Positions 24,754 to 33,414 of a stretch of 64,000 nt of DNA are shown here, piece by piece. The DNA lies in NCBI GenBank assembly GCA_963814355.1, contig CAWFCZ010000018.1, forward strand, positions 558,001 through 622,000. Direction: 5' to 3'. A program made the translations under genes and the position numbers. Numbering within the stretch: the first letter of the stretch is position 1; the number at the start of each line of letters is the position of its first letter. The notes under the pieces were generated by a model. It worked only from the letters and a program-made list of their open reading frames with translations. It was not told where the DNA came from and made no database searches. Origin of the DNA: JADGOV01 sp963814355 (GTDB lineage Bacteria; Actinomycetota; Actinomycetes; JADGOV01).

Positions 24754-25977
24754 TCATGACGAAGAGCCCGAATCGGGCGAATCGGGCAGGGCCCCGATGT
24801 CCGGCCGGAGAAACCGTCTCGCGGACGTAAGGGGCGACGCCTGACCGAAGGAACGTCTTCCGCGAGCGGCACGTCGTTGCATGACGCCCGGCGCGAACGC
24901 CTGCACATCGGCGCACGTCCAGACGGTCGGCTGGACGTTGCCGGATCCGTCGTCGCTGGACCCGCCGACGGCGCCGTCGTCGGACACGCTGTACGCCTGC
25001 GCATCGTCGCCATAGTGCCGGGACAGCGGCAGCAGCGTCTTGGCCCGGCCGTGGCCCGCCCAGTAGAGCAGGTGAAAGTGTCCCGTGTCGTAGTCCGCGG
25101 ACCATCCGCCGGCTCGGCCACCGTCGCTGACGCCGAGCAGGCCGCTCTCCTCATCACCCGGCAGGATGCCGAGCCCGCGTGGGTGCCTCGCCCCATCCCA
25201 GACCGTCGCCTCGCCGGTCAGTCCCGCCTCGCCGACGATGCGGCGGGCATCGTTGATCCGGAACGGCAGCGCGAGGTCGGAGCGCAGCCCCGGCAGCACA
25301 ACCGGGACTGTCGACCCATGGCGCCAGAGCAGTCCATGAGCGGATGTTCCACCCGGGACGGCGGAGTTGCCGACGACATCGCCCCGGTTGTTGATGCCGA
25401 GCGCGATGCCGTCGATGTCACCGGGCGGCGACAGCAGTTTGGTCGGCCGGGCGTTCCAACTCCGCCACAGCGCCGCCCACGGCGTTCCGCTGCGATCCAG
25501 CGCGAAGCCGGCCACCTCGCCGGCGTCGTTGATCTGACGACCGCGAACCCCCATCGTCCCGCCCGTGAAGTCCTTCAGGTAGTGCCGCCGCCCGTGGGAG
25601 AGCACGTAGGTGCGGTACACGGCGCCGCTCGCGTCACGGCCGAACACGATCACGTCGTGATGGGCATTGATGTCCGCAGAACTGGCCACGACGCCCACGG
25701 GTAGCGTCAACTCGCGGACCCGGAAGTGCCGCGTCCCGGTCTGCTCCCACAGGGCGGGGTGGTGGTTGCCATCCGGCGCTGTGATGTGCCCGGCGAAAAG
25801 CGAGCCGACGTGGCGCAGCAGCTCGCCGCCCACCGCTCCGGTCGGCACAGGAAGCCTCACGATCGCCGGCTGGCAGCTCGACGTCGCTGCCCCTGCCGAC
25901 GCCACCGCGACCGCACTGGGTGCCAACACCAACGAGACCGCGCTCGCCGTCGCGGCCGCGTAGCTGAGTCTGTTCAT
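24754..25977 (-). CDS. Secreted HAF-repeat protein
   Basis: A 407-residue exported protein. Residues 1-31 form a signal peptide ending in AVASAGA. The rest holds repeats of the HAF type, each with an I/V-N/S-D/N-x-G-x-V-x-G core: RGRQINDAGEVAGFA, LGINNRGDVVGNS, RINDARRIVGEA, VSDGGRAGGWS and VSDDGAVGGSS. These probably build a beta-propeller. GGAGG precedes the ATG at 25977. It is divergent from the giant SARP-STAND-WD40 regulator 119 bp away, so it may be that regulator's target or sensed partner. No catalytic residues are apparent. Confidence 0.72.
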   Translation of the reverse strand: MNRLSYAAATASAVSLVLAPSAVAVASAGAATSSCQPAIVRLPVPTGAVGGELLRHVGSLFAGHITAPDGNHHPALWEQTGTRHFRVRELTLPVGVVASSADINAHHDVIVFGRDASGAVYRTYVLSHGRRHYLKDFTGGTMGVRGRQINDAGEVAGFALDRSGTPWAALWRSWNARPTKLLSPPGDIDGIALGINNRGDVVGNSAVPGGTSAHGLLWRHGSTVPVVLPGLRSDLALPFRINDARRIVGEAGLTGEATVWDGARHPRGLGILPGDEESGLLGVSDGGRAGGWSADYDTGHFHLLYWAGHGRAKTLLPLSRHYGDDAQAYSVSDDGAVGGSSDDGSGNVQPTVWTCADVQAFAPGVMQRRAARGRRSFGQASPLTSARRFLRPDIGALPDSPDSGSSS

Positions 25978-26084
25978 CCCCGCCTCCCTGACGCTGTAAC
26001 GGACGCGGCAATGCTTCGCCGGCGCGGTCGCAGGAGGGTCGCAACCCGGTCGCATCGGGTGCCTCGGCGGGGACCGGATTCCTT

Positions 26085-26096
26085 TACTATGCTGCC
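26085..26096 (+). promoter_or_regulatory. -10 box for a leaderless regulator mRNA
   Basis: TACTAT (26085-26090) ends six bases before the GTG start at 26097, as expected for leaderless transcripts. No strong -35 hexamer is visible at the right spacing. Confidence 0.4.
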
Positions 26097-29000
26097 GTGC
26101 GCTTCGGGGTGTTGGGCGCCTTGACGGTGACGTACGACGGCGTACCGATCGAGCTCGGCGGCCCCAAGGAGCGCGCCGTCCTCGCCCGGCTGCTCGTCGC
26201 GAACGGTGAGGCGGTTCCGGTGCCCGCGCTCGTCGAGAGCGTGTGGGGCGAGGACGCGCCGCCGTCTGCTGTGAAGACTCTGCAGACCTACGTGCTGCGG
26301 CTCCGGCAGGCGCTCGAACCGGGGCGCGAATCCGGGGCTCCCGCGCAGGTGCTGTTGCGCACGTCTGGCGGCTACCGGCTCGACGTACCGGGCGACGCGG
26401 TGGACGCGGGCCGCTTCGAGGAGCTGGTTTCCGCGGGCCGCGCGGCGCTCGCCGCCCGCCCCGGCGAGACGGTCGGGCTGCTCACGGAGGCGCTGGCCCT
26501 CTGGCGAGGGCCGGCGTACGCGGGCGTCGAGGACGGCGATGTCACGGCGGCCGAGGCGGCCCGGCTCGAGGAGCTGCGCCTCGCCGCGCTCGAGGACCTG
26601 CAGGACGCCCGGCTCGCGGCAGGTTCGGTCGTGGAGGCCGTCGCCGACCTGCGCCGGCTGGTCCAGCAGCACCCGCTGCGCGAGCGGCTCTGGTCCGCGC
26701 TGCTGCTCGCGCTGTACCGGTCGGGGCGCCAGTCGGAGGCGCTCGCGGCGTACGGTGCGGCCCGCCGGCGGCTCGCCGAGGACATCGGCGTCGAGCCGGG
26801 ACCGACGTTGCGGCGGCTGCACGCCGCCGTCCTGGCACAGGACCCCGCGCTGCTGCCGGCCGCGCCGGCGCCGCTGCCTCCCGAGCTCGCCGCGGCCACC
26901 GGACCCCTGTTGGGCCGGAACGCGGACCTCGAGTGGCTACGGGCCGCCTGGCGCAGGACGCTTGCCGACGGGCCGAGGGCCGTGGCGCTCGTCGGCCCGC
27001 CCGGGATCGGGAAGACGCGGCTCGCCGCCGAGCTCGCCCGCGAGGTCCATCGCACCGGCGCCGTCGTCGAGTACGCCGCCGGTGCGCCCGGTCCCGGTCC
27101 GCGTACCGGGCCGACGCTGGTCGTGCTGGACGCATCGGACGATGCGCCGATCCTCCTCGGCGGCCCGGTCCTGACCGTGGTACTCGAAAGCGCGCCGAGA
27201 TCCGATCTCCCGAACCGGAATCTCGAACCCCTCCCCGCGTCGGCCGCCGCCGCGCTCGCCGCTGACGTCCTCGGCACGGCCGCCCTGGCGCATGTGGGCG
27301 GGCTCGTCGAGCGGTCCGGCGGGGTGCCCGCGCGGGTGCTCGCGCTGGCCCGGAAGCATGCGCACGACGTCGCCGCGGCACAGGTCGCGACGGCCTCGAC
27401 CCACACTCGCGAGCGCACCGCCGACCTCGCGGCGACGCGCTCCGAGCTCGTGACCGGGATCGAGCGGCTCCAGGCGCTCGACATGCACGATCGCGAGGAC
27501 GGACGGCGGTGCCCGTTCCCCGGCCTCGCCTCCTTCGACGTCGCCGACGCGCCTGCGTTCTTCGGCCGGGAGCGGCTTGTCGCCGAGCTCGTGGCCCGGC
27601 TCGCCGGAACGCGGCTCGTTGCGATCGTCGGCCCATCCGGAAGTGGCAAGTCGTCGGTCGCCCGCGCCGGCCTGCTCGCCGCGCTCCGCGGCGGCGCGCT
27701 GCCGGGCAGCTCGAGCTGGGCGCAGGTCGTCGTCCGGCCGGGCGAGCGACCGGTTCGGGAACTCGCCCGCGTGCTGCTGCGTGGCACCGCGGACACTGAT
27801 CCCGATTCCATCGCGCTCCTTCTGGACCGCCTCGTGCTGCACGCGGGCGAGCCGGGCGGCCCCGTGCTGCTGGTCGACCAGTTCGAAGAGATCTTCACCA
27901 CCTGCGCCGACGACGAGGAGCGCGCGGCGTTCGTCGAGCTGCTGCTGGACGCTTCGGCGCGCGGCGTGCACGTCGTCGCCGCGCTGCGCGCCGACTACTT
28001 CGGCCACTGCGCCGCCTACCCGCGCCTCGCGGCGTCGCTCGCCGACGCGGCGGTACTGGTACCGCCGATGCTCGAGGCCGAGCTGCGGCGCGCGATCGAG
28101 CGGCCCGCGGCGCTCGCCGGGCTGCGCCTCGACGAGGGCCTCACCGACGCGCTGGTCGCCGACGTCCCCGATCGCGCGGGCGGCCTTCCGCTCCTCGCCG
28201 CGACGCTGCGCGAGCTCTGGGAGGGCCGAACCGGGGATCGCCTCACCCTCGCGCGGTACGCCGCCGTGGGTGGCGTTCGCGGCGCGGTCGCTCGGCTGTC
28301 CGACGCCGCGTTCTCGGCGCTGCCGACGGCCCGCCGCCGGGAAACCGCTCGGAGACTGCTGCTGCGGCTCACCGGGCCGGGTGAGGGCGAGTCCGTTGTA
28401 AGGCGGCGGGTCGCGCTCGCCGAGTTCCGCGGCCTGCCCGACCGCGACGTGCCGGCGGTCCTCGACGCGCTGGCGGCGCGGCGGCTACTCACGCTGGGCG
28501 AGGAGTACGTCGAGCTGACCCACGAGGCGGTGCTCCGCGAGTGGCCCCGGCTGAAGCGCTGGCTCGAGGAGGACCGCCAGGGCCGGGCGGTGCATCGGAG
28601 GCTGGTCGCCGACGCCGCAGCGTGGGCCGGCGAGGGACGGGACCGCTCGTCGCTCTACCGCGGCACCCGGCTCGCGGCCGCCGCCGAGTGGGCTGACGCC
28701 CACCCGGATGAACTGACCGGGATCGAGACCGAGTTCGTCGCGGCTGGGCGGGCCGAGCTCGACCGGGAGACCGAGCGGGCGCGGCGGGAGGCGAGAGCGG
28801 TGCGCCGCGTGAACCGCCGGCTGCGCGGCCTGCTCGCCGCCGCCGCGCTGCTTACGGTCGCGGCGGTCGTCGCGGGAACGGTCGCGGTTCAGCAGCGAGG
28901 CCGGTCGCAGCGCGAGGCGACGCTCGCCGAGGCGCGCTCCCTCGCGGCCGCGGGGCTCGTCGAGCCCACGCTGGACCGCGCACTGCTGCTCGCGGCGGCC

Positions 29001-30932
29001 GGCGTTCGCCTCGACTCCACCGTCGAGACGCGCGGGGCGCTGCTGTCCGTCCTGGCCCGCGCCCCGGCCGCGGCCGCCGCACTGCGCACCGAGGAGCGGC
29101 TGTTCACCCTCGACGTGAGCGCCGACGGGCGCACCGTCGTCGCGGGCGCCGGCTCGCCGGGCGGCCTGCACGTGTGGACCGGCGTGGCCCGGCGCCACCG
29201 GCTGCTGCCTACACCGGCTGGCGCCGCCTGGGACGTCCGCCTCTCGCCTGACGCACGCAGCGTCGCGGTGTGGTTTGGATCGGACCGGCTCGACCTCTTC
29301 GGCTACGACCTCGCGTCCGGGCGCCTGCTGTGGCACCTCGTCCCGCCGGACCTCACGAAGAACGAGACGCTCGCCGACAACGGCGGGCTTTCCTACTCGC
29401 CCGACGGCTCGCTGCTCGCCGCCAACACCGGAGCGGGCGTCGCCGTGATCGACGACCGCACGCACCGGGTCGTCCGGACGATCCCGTTGCAGTCGACCGC
29501 CGGCGGGCTGGCCTTCCTCCCGGACGGAACGCTGCTCGTCACCGCCGAGAAGGGGCACGCGGTGAGCGCGTGGGACGCGCGGCGCGGGCTACGGCTGCGC
29601 GCCTTGCCACTGCGCGGGCCGATCGCGGCCGCCGCGCACGCGGCCGTCGTCCTCGGCACGGCCGTGAGCGGGTCGCCCGCGGTGCTCGACCTGCGCACCG
29701 GGCGCCTGGTGACGGGCAACGCGCCCGGGACGCCGCTCGCGACGAGCGGCGACGGTCGGCTCGCCGCCACCGCGAGCCCCGACCGGAGCGTTACCGTCTG
29801 GGACACCTCGACGATGAGCGCCGTCGACTCCCTCCCCGGGCACACCGGCCCCGTGACCGCGGCCAGTTTCACCGACGACGGGCAACTCCTCACCGCCTCC
29901 CACGACGGATCGGTCCTCGTGTGGAAGCGCGACCGCGGCTCCCGCCTCGCCTACCGCCCGCCGCTGGCCGTGCCCCCCCTCGACGAGGCGGTCGCCGACG
30001 CGAGCGGAACGACGCTACTGGCGCGGGGCACCGACCTCCGAATCTGGCTGCTCGAAGTCGCCTCCGGCCGGCGGGCGCCGATCCCGGGCAGTTTCGAGAG
30101 CGGCACGATGGACATGGCGCTCGCGGCGCGCCCCGGCCGGGCGCCGTTGTTCGCGTTACCCGGCGGTGAGACGGCGCGCTTCAGCGCCGGCACCCTCTTC
30201 GCCGGGCCACGACCGGTACGCCTTCTCACCACCGCGCGCCACTGGGTCGACGCGGTTGCCCTCTCCGCGGACGGCTCGCGGCTCGCCACGGTCCTGTCCG
30301 ACACGCTGTCGGTGGTCGATCCGCGAACCTGGCGGCCGCTCGGGCCGCCGGCTGCGGTCCGGGACTGCGACCAGTGCCCGATCGCGTTCTCCGCCGACGG
30401 GCGCCGCGTCGCGGTCAGCGGCGGCGACGGGGTGGTGCACGCCGTCGACGTGCAGACCGGCCGCGACCTCACGCTGCGCGTGCCGGCGACCGTGACCGCC
30501 CTCGCCTGGGCCGGGCCGGACACGATCGGCTACGGCACCCAGGACGGGCGGGTGGAGCTGTGGCGCCCGGGTGGTCGCCGGCTCGCGATGGCCGGTCGCC
30601 ACGCGGGGCAGGTGCTGAGCGTCGCGTCGAACCCCGACCGCTCGCTACTGGCAAGCGGCGCTGTGGACGGGACCGTTCGGCTCTGGGACGCCGGCACCGG
30701 GACGCCAATGGGCGAACCGCTGCCCGGGCCGAACGTGCCGCGCGTCTGGGTCGCGTTCCGCGCGGACGGCGGGCTGCTCGCGGTCTACGGGGACGGCACG
30801 GCGCGGATTTGGCGGCTCGATCCGGCGACATGGACCGGGCGGGCGTGCGCCATCGCCGGCCGCGAGTTCACCCGCGCCGAGTTGCGGGCGGTCGCGCCGT
30901 CGGCGACGTTCCGCCCGGTGTGCGGGACGTGA
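26097..30932 (+). CDS. Membrane-anchored SARP/BTAD - double P-loop STAND - WD40 protein
   Basis: A 1611-residue multidomain regulator. Residues about 1-95 are a winged helix of the OmpR/SARP type (MRFGVLGALTVTYDGVPIEL). About 100-250 form the BTAD helical domain. A first P-loop, VGPPGIGKTRLAAELA, lies near 299. A second ATPase of the nSTAND1 kind has Walker A IVGPSGSGKSSVARAGLL near 511 and Walker B LLVDQFEEIFTTC near 589. One hydrophobic helix spans about 910-932. From about 1000 onward there are WD40 blades (TVWDTSTMSAV, VRLWDAGTGTPMGE). The helix would put the WD40 tail outside and the DNA-binding head inside. It is divergent from the secreted HAF gene. Its target genes are unknown. Confidence 0.85.
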   Translation: MRFGVLGALTVTYDGVPIELGGPKERAVLARLLVANGEAVPVPALVESVWGEDAPPSAVKTLQTYVLRLRQALEPGRESGAPAQVLLRTSGGYRLDVPGDAVDAGRFEELVSAGRAALAARPGETVGLLTEALALWRGPAYAGVEDGDVTAAEAARLEELRLAALEDLQDARLAAGSVVEAVADLRRLVQQHPLRERLWSALLLALYRSGRQSEALAAYGAARRRLAEDIGVEPGPTLRRLHAAVLAQDPALLPAAPAPLPPELAAATGPLLGRNADLEWLRAAWRRTLADGPRAVALVGPPGIGKTRLAAELAREVHRTGAVVEYAAGAPGPGPRTGPTLVVLDASDDAPILLGGPVLTVVLESAPRSDLPNRNLEPLPASAAAALAADVLGTAALAHVGGLVERSGGVPARVLALARKHAHDVAAAQVATASTHTRERTADLAATRSELVTGIERLQALDMHDREDGRRCPFPGLASFDVADAPAFFGRERLVAELVARLAGTRLVAIVGPSGSGKSSVARAGLLAALRGGALPGSSSWAQVVVRPGERPVRELARVLLRGTADTDPDSIALLLDRLVLHAGEPGGPVLLVDQFEEIFTTCADDEERAAFVELLLDASARGVHVVAALRADYFGHCAAYPRLAASLADAAVLVPPMLEAELRRAIERPAALAGLRLDEGLTDALVADVPDRAGGLPLLAATLRELWEGRTGDRLTLARYAAVGGVRGAVARLSDAAFSALPTARRRETARRLLLRLTGPGEGESVVRRRVALAEFRGLPDRDVPAVLDALAARRLLTLGEEYVELTHEAVLREWPRLKRWLEEDRQGRAVHRRLVADAAAWAGEGRDRSSLYRGTRLAAAAEWADAHPDELTGIETEFVAAGRAELDRETERARREARAVRRVNRRLRGLLAAAALLTVAAVVAGTVAVQQRGRSQREATLAEARSLAAAGLVEPTLDRALLLAAAGVRLDSTVETRGALLSVLARAPAAAAALRTEERLFTLDVSADGRTVVAGAGSPGGLHVWTGVARRHRLLPTPAGAAWDVRLSPDARSVAVWFGSDRLDLFGYDLASGRLLWHLVPPDLTKNETLADNGGLSYSPDGSLLAANTGAGVAVIDDRTHRVVRTIPLQSTAGGLAFLPDGTLLVTAEKGHAVSAWDARRGLRLRALPLRGPIAAAAHAAVVLGTAVSGSPAVLDLRTGRLVTGNAPGTPLATSGDGRLAATASPDRSVTVWDTSTMSAVDSLPGHTGPVTAASFTDDGQLLTASHDGSVLVWKRDRGSRLAYRPPLAVPPLDEAVADASGTTLLARGTDLRIWLLEVASGRRAPIPGSFESGTMDMALAARPGRAPLFALPGGETARFSAGTLFAGPRPVRLLTTARHWVDAVALSADGSRLATVLSDTLSVVDPRTWRPLGPPAAVRDCDQCPIAFSADGRRVAVSGGDGVVHAVDVQTGRDLTLRVPATVTALAWAGPDTIGYGTQDGRVELWRPGGRRLAMAGRHAGQVLSVASNPDRSLLASGAVDGTVRLWDAGTGTPMGEPLPGPNVPRVWVAFRADGGLLAVYGDGTARIWRLDPATWTGRACAIAGREFTRAELRAVAPSATFRPVCGT

Positions 30933-30947
30933 GGCTTCGACTTTGGA

Positions 30948-31240
30948 GCGCAGCGGCGATGGGCACCTTCATCGACGTGCGGACCTGCTTCGTGGGGCTG
31001 TTCCCGCCTGTTCGGCGGCACGGCGCACCGCCTAGTCGAGTTCGGTGGGCAGCCGCACCGCAGCAGAGGCGATTCGCCGGCATGCGAGAGCGAGGGCTGC
31101 CCGCGGCCGCGGACGTACTCGCGGGCAGCCTGGACCGCAGCATCGACGGAGGCGTCATAGACAACCCGGCCGGCGCTGTCGCGCAGCGTCTCATCGTCGG
31201 GCACGTCGGCACCCACGGTGTCATGGGTTCGTGTGGTCAT
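30948..31240 (-). pseudogene. Decayed RHH antitoxin
   Basis: The ATG at 31240 starts a good antitoxin-like head (TRTHDTVGADVPDDETLRDS, then VDAAVQAAREYVRGRGQPSL). After SHAGESPLLR the frame slips by one base. The next frame reads RLPTELD, stop, AVRRAAEQAGT, and a third frame reads HVDEGAHRRC. Together these match the usual RHH C-terminus (LPAELDEAVRRAAEQAG). Two frameshifts and one stop make it non-functional. No toxin partner is seen downstream, where the strand reaches the giant regulator's end. Confidence 0.6.
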
Positions 31241-31510
31241 CGCTGGCCGCCTTTCCTCGCCCAGTGACCAACGTGGTGGCGTTCTAATGGCTCGCGGCGG
31301 CTTGCCCCGGGGCAGGGTGCACGCTGCCCGGTTCAAGCGACGTGCCGGGCCGAGGGCTTTCGTGAGCGCGCGCCCGCGTCCGTGAACCTGGCGACCCGAC
31401 CGGCTGGATATGCATACAGCGCCGGCGCCGTGAAGAGGTTGGCTGCTGTCGGTGCGTCGGTCGGCGTCATGGGACACCGGCCCTTGCGTCGGCGCCCGCA
31501 AGCGGATCGA

Positions 31511-32205
31511 TCACTGGGACTGGAACACGAGGATGTCGTAGCGTTCGCTGACCGGGCTTGGATGCGAGTGCGACATGTCCGCGGCACGGCGAAGCGCCGC
31601 GAGGCCCTCGGCGAACTCGTCCTCGCTCAGATGTTCGAACTTCGACTGCGGCCGGTCGGTCCATGCGTCATGGAGCGCGGCAAGGCTGGAATAGACGGGC
31701 TGCGCGAAGGACTCGATCGGTCGAGACGAGGCCGGCCGCGTCGAAGTCCGCGACAACCTTGTCCTGCGTTGGAAATCGCTGCCGTCGACCACGCTCAGTC
31801 GTGGCCAGTAGGTGTAGACGACGGCGTCGAGGCGCTCGGCCAGTGAGCCGGGACGGGGGGCGCGCCAGCATCTCCGGCCACGTAGCCGACCCGCGGACAA
31901 GTGCCGTGCTTCCGAGCCTCGGACAGCATCGCCATTGATGGATCAACAGCGAGCACAAACTGGGATGTCGCACGCTCGGCCAACGCGGCCGCGAACATGC
32001 CGGTGCCTGCCCCGACATCCACGATTCGCGACGCGCCCGTCGGGGCGAACGAGGTGATCAAATCGACCCATGACTGTAGCGAACTGGCCGGCATCTCGTT
32101 GCCCCTCTGGTAGGCGCCAGCCAGACGAGAGTCTTGGTACGGCGGGGTGACCACGGGACTGATATTGCCGGGCAGCACCCCGGCTGTCATCCACCGACTA
32201 AACAC
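31511..32205 (-). pseudogene. Class I SAM-dependent methyltransferase, frameshifted with internal deletion
   Basis: The N-terminal frame (from 32205) has the SAM-binding motif I, ASRIVDVGAGTGMFAAALAE, then FVLAVDPSMAMLSEARKHGT and RVGYVAGDAG. Family sequence resumes in another frame with FAQPVYSSLAALHDAWTDRP, SEDEFAEGLAALRRAADM and a stop at 31511. The middle of the Rossmann domain (motifs post-I to III) is largely missing or scrambled. The product cannot be active. Confidence 0.65.
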
Positions 32206-32264
32206 CCATCCAGCGATCGATGAGCGGGACGTGCGACCGCTAAGTAGCGCGTATAGTCGTCTCT

Positions 32265-32552
32265 ATGACGCTACAAGGCGAAGAGCTGAAGGCCGAGGTC
32301 GGCGTCCGTGAGTTGCATGACCAGCTGAGCCGTTACCTGCGGCACGTCGGTTCTGGCGGCGAGGTCGTGGTCACGATGCGCGGCCGCCGGGTCGCGCGGC
32401 TCTCGACGGTTGACGACGCTGACCCACTCTCGGATCTGCGTGCCCGCGGCCTGGTTCGTGATCCACAACGGCCCCGTCGGCGCGCGCGCGACCGCCAGCT
32501 GCTGACAGCGGAGGGCTCTGTCTCCGACCTCGTCAGCGAGCAGCGGCGCTGA
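32265..32552 (+). CDS. Phd/YefM-family antitoxin
   Basis: A 95-residue antitoxin. The DNA-binding part is VGVRELHDQLSRYLRHVGSG, then EVVVTMRGRRVARLSTVDDA. The C-terminal basic tail should bind the toxin. A -10-like TATAGT (32252-32257) ends seven bases before the ATG, so the message is probably leaderless. The stop overlaps the putative CTG start of the PIN toxin. The pair looks functional. Confidence 0.82.
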   Translation: MTLQGEELKAEVGVRELHDQLSRYLRHVGSGGEVVVTMRGRRVARLSTVDDADPLSDLRARGLVRDPQRPRRRARDRQLLTAEGSVSDLVSEQRR

Positions 32553-32980
32553 TCGTCTACCTCGACACCTCAGCGCTGGTCAAGCTGGTATTCGACGAAC
32601 CGGGATCCGAGCTGGCCGCAGAGCTGTGGGATCGCGCCGAATCGGTCGTATCGAGCCAGCTGATCTACCCCGAGGCGCGAGCAGCCGTGGCTGCCGCCCA
32701 TCGCGGACGGAGGATCACTCCGGCGACGCTACGACGGGCCGTCGACAGGATCGACGAGCTCTGCACCGAACTGGACGTGATCGGTCTCGATCCGGACCTC
32801 GCGCACGCCGCCGGAGATCTGGCCGAAGCCCATGGCCTACGCGGATACGACGCCGTGCACCTGGCCACAGCCCTAAGCATCGACATGGACAGGATGCTGC
32901 TCGCCACCTGGGACCGCGACCTGGCACACGCCGCTGTCGCCGCAGGCTGCAGCGTCTCACCGCCGCCAGCGCCTCGGTGA
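32549..32980 (+). CDS. PIN-domain toxin (VapC-like), probable CTG start
   Basis: A 143-residue PIN toxin reading LIVYLDTSALVKLVFDEPGS from its first codon. The active-site acids are in YLDTS, IYPEARAAV, YDAVHLATAL and TWDRDLAHAA. There is no ATG, GTG or TTG in frame near the expected start; the family's first Met lines up with CTG at 32549. That codon overlaps the antitoxin stop, which allows coupled re-initiation. The next ATG (32687) would remove the first catalytic Asp, so the CTG start is preferred. Confidence 0.78.
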   Translation: MIVYLDTSALVKLVFDEPGSELAAELWDRAESVVSSQLIYPEARAAVAAAHRGRRITPATLRRAVDRIDELCTELDVIGLDPDLAHAAGDLAEAHGLRGYDAVHLATALSIDMDRMLLATWDRDLAHAAVAAGCSVSPPPAPR

Positions 32981-33139
32981 CATCGCTCCCGTCGGGTCGC
33001 ACATGCGGCTCCCCTCACCGGACGCCCCGATCGCGGCGCGCCGGGCGGGCAGCATTCTGGCGTCTGCGCCGGAAACCTCCTTCGTGTACCGGTCCAGAGG
33101 CGGCGTCAGGGCGTCGAGACCTTTCTGGGGTTCAGCCAC
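32957..33139 (-). CDS. Possible small or truncated gene downstream of phased CTAG operator
   Basis: A 60-residue frame starts at GTG 33139 (AEPQKGLDALTPPLDRYTKE, then VSGADARMLPARRA). The N-terminal 30 residues look protein-like. The C-terminal half is Arg-rich, overlaps the vapC 3' end and may be out-of-frame debris. The palindromic CTAG cluster at 33139-33185 lies exactly where its promoter should be. I do not recognise the family, and chance is possible. Confidence 0.25.
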   Translation of the reverse strand: MAEPQKGLDALTPPLDRYTKEVSGADARMLPARRAAIGASGEGSRMCDPTGAMSPRRWRR

Positions 33140-33185
33140 TAGTAGGGGATCTAGGCGGGTCTAGCTTTCGCCTAGATGTACCTAG
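33139..33185. promoter_or_regulatory. Helically phased CTAG cluster with 9-bp inverted repeat
   Basis: CTAG occurs at 33139, 33151, 33161, 33172 and 33182, spaced 12, 10, 11 and 10 bp, about one DNA turn each. The arms ATCTAGGCG (33149-33157) and CGCCTAGAT (33169-33177) form a perfect 9-bp inverted repeat centred on another CTAG. CTAG is rare in GC-rich DNA. This looks like a cooperative operator for a divergent gene or for the TA operon that follows. Confidence 0.5.
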
Positions 33186-33210
33186 AACTTGCTACAGTTC
33201 GACCACAGTT

Positions 33211-33238
33211 GTGTTGCGGTAGCATCGGAATGCAACAC
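33211..33238. promoter_or_regulatory. Inverted repeat upstream of the BrnTA-like locus
   Basis: Perfect 7-bp arms GTGTTGC and GCAACAC enclose 14 bp that contain a -10-like TAGCAT (33220-33225). A GAGGAGG ribosome-binding site follows at 33241-33247. The layout suits an autoregulated toxin-antitoxin promoter. Confidence 0.5.
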
Positions 33239-33414
33239 GGCGAGGAGGTCGTCCGGGGGCGGAGAGCGCGACCACCTACCGCCAGCACCGCCGCCACGGC
33301 GACCGCATCATGTTCACCGACCACACGAGCGGCGGCAAGCGGGTGACTGTCATCGCCCGCTATGACGCCGGCCGCCGCCTGGTGCGTCCGATCACTGCTT
33401 GGGAGGAATCATGA
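33223..33414 (+). pseudogene. BrnT/DUF4258-like toxin remnant without a start codon
   Basis: An open frame whose last 50 codons read like the C-terminal half of a small RelE-fold toxin: SATTYRQHRRHGDRIMFTDH, then GKRVTVIARYDAGRRLVRPI and TAWEES. It stops over the antitoxin's ATG (ATGA). A GAGGAGG site lies at 33241-33247, but no ATG, GTG or TTG follows at a usable distance. Codons 12 and 13 are GGG GCG where a start might once have been. The first in-frame ATG (33310) would leave only 34 residues. Confidence 0.45.

Noticed and set aside
26372..28007. Minus-strand frames of 350-510 codons inside the giant regulator
   Set aside because: Ser/Arg/Pro-rich antisense shadows. The plus strand has two P-loops and a continuous domain order.
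33149..33177. Rho-independent terminator for the vapC transcript
   Set aside because: The palindrome is strong but has no T-run on either side and lies about 170 bp beyond the gene end. Phased CTAG spacing fits an operator better.
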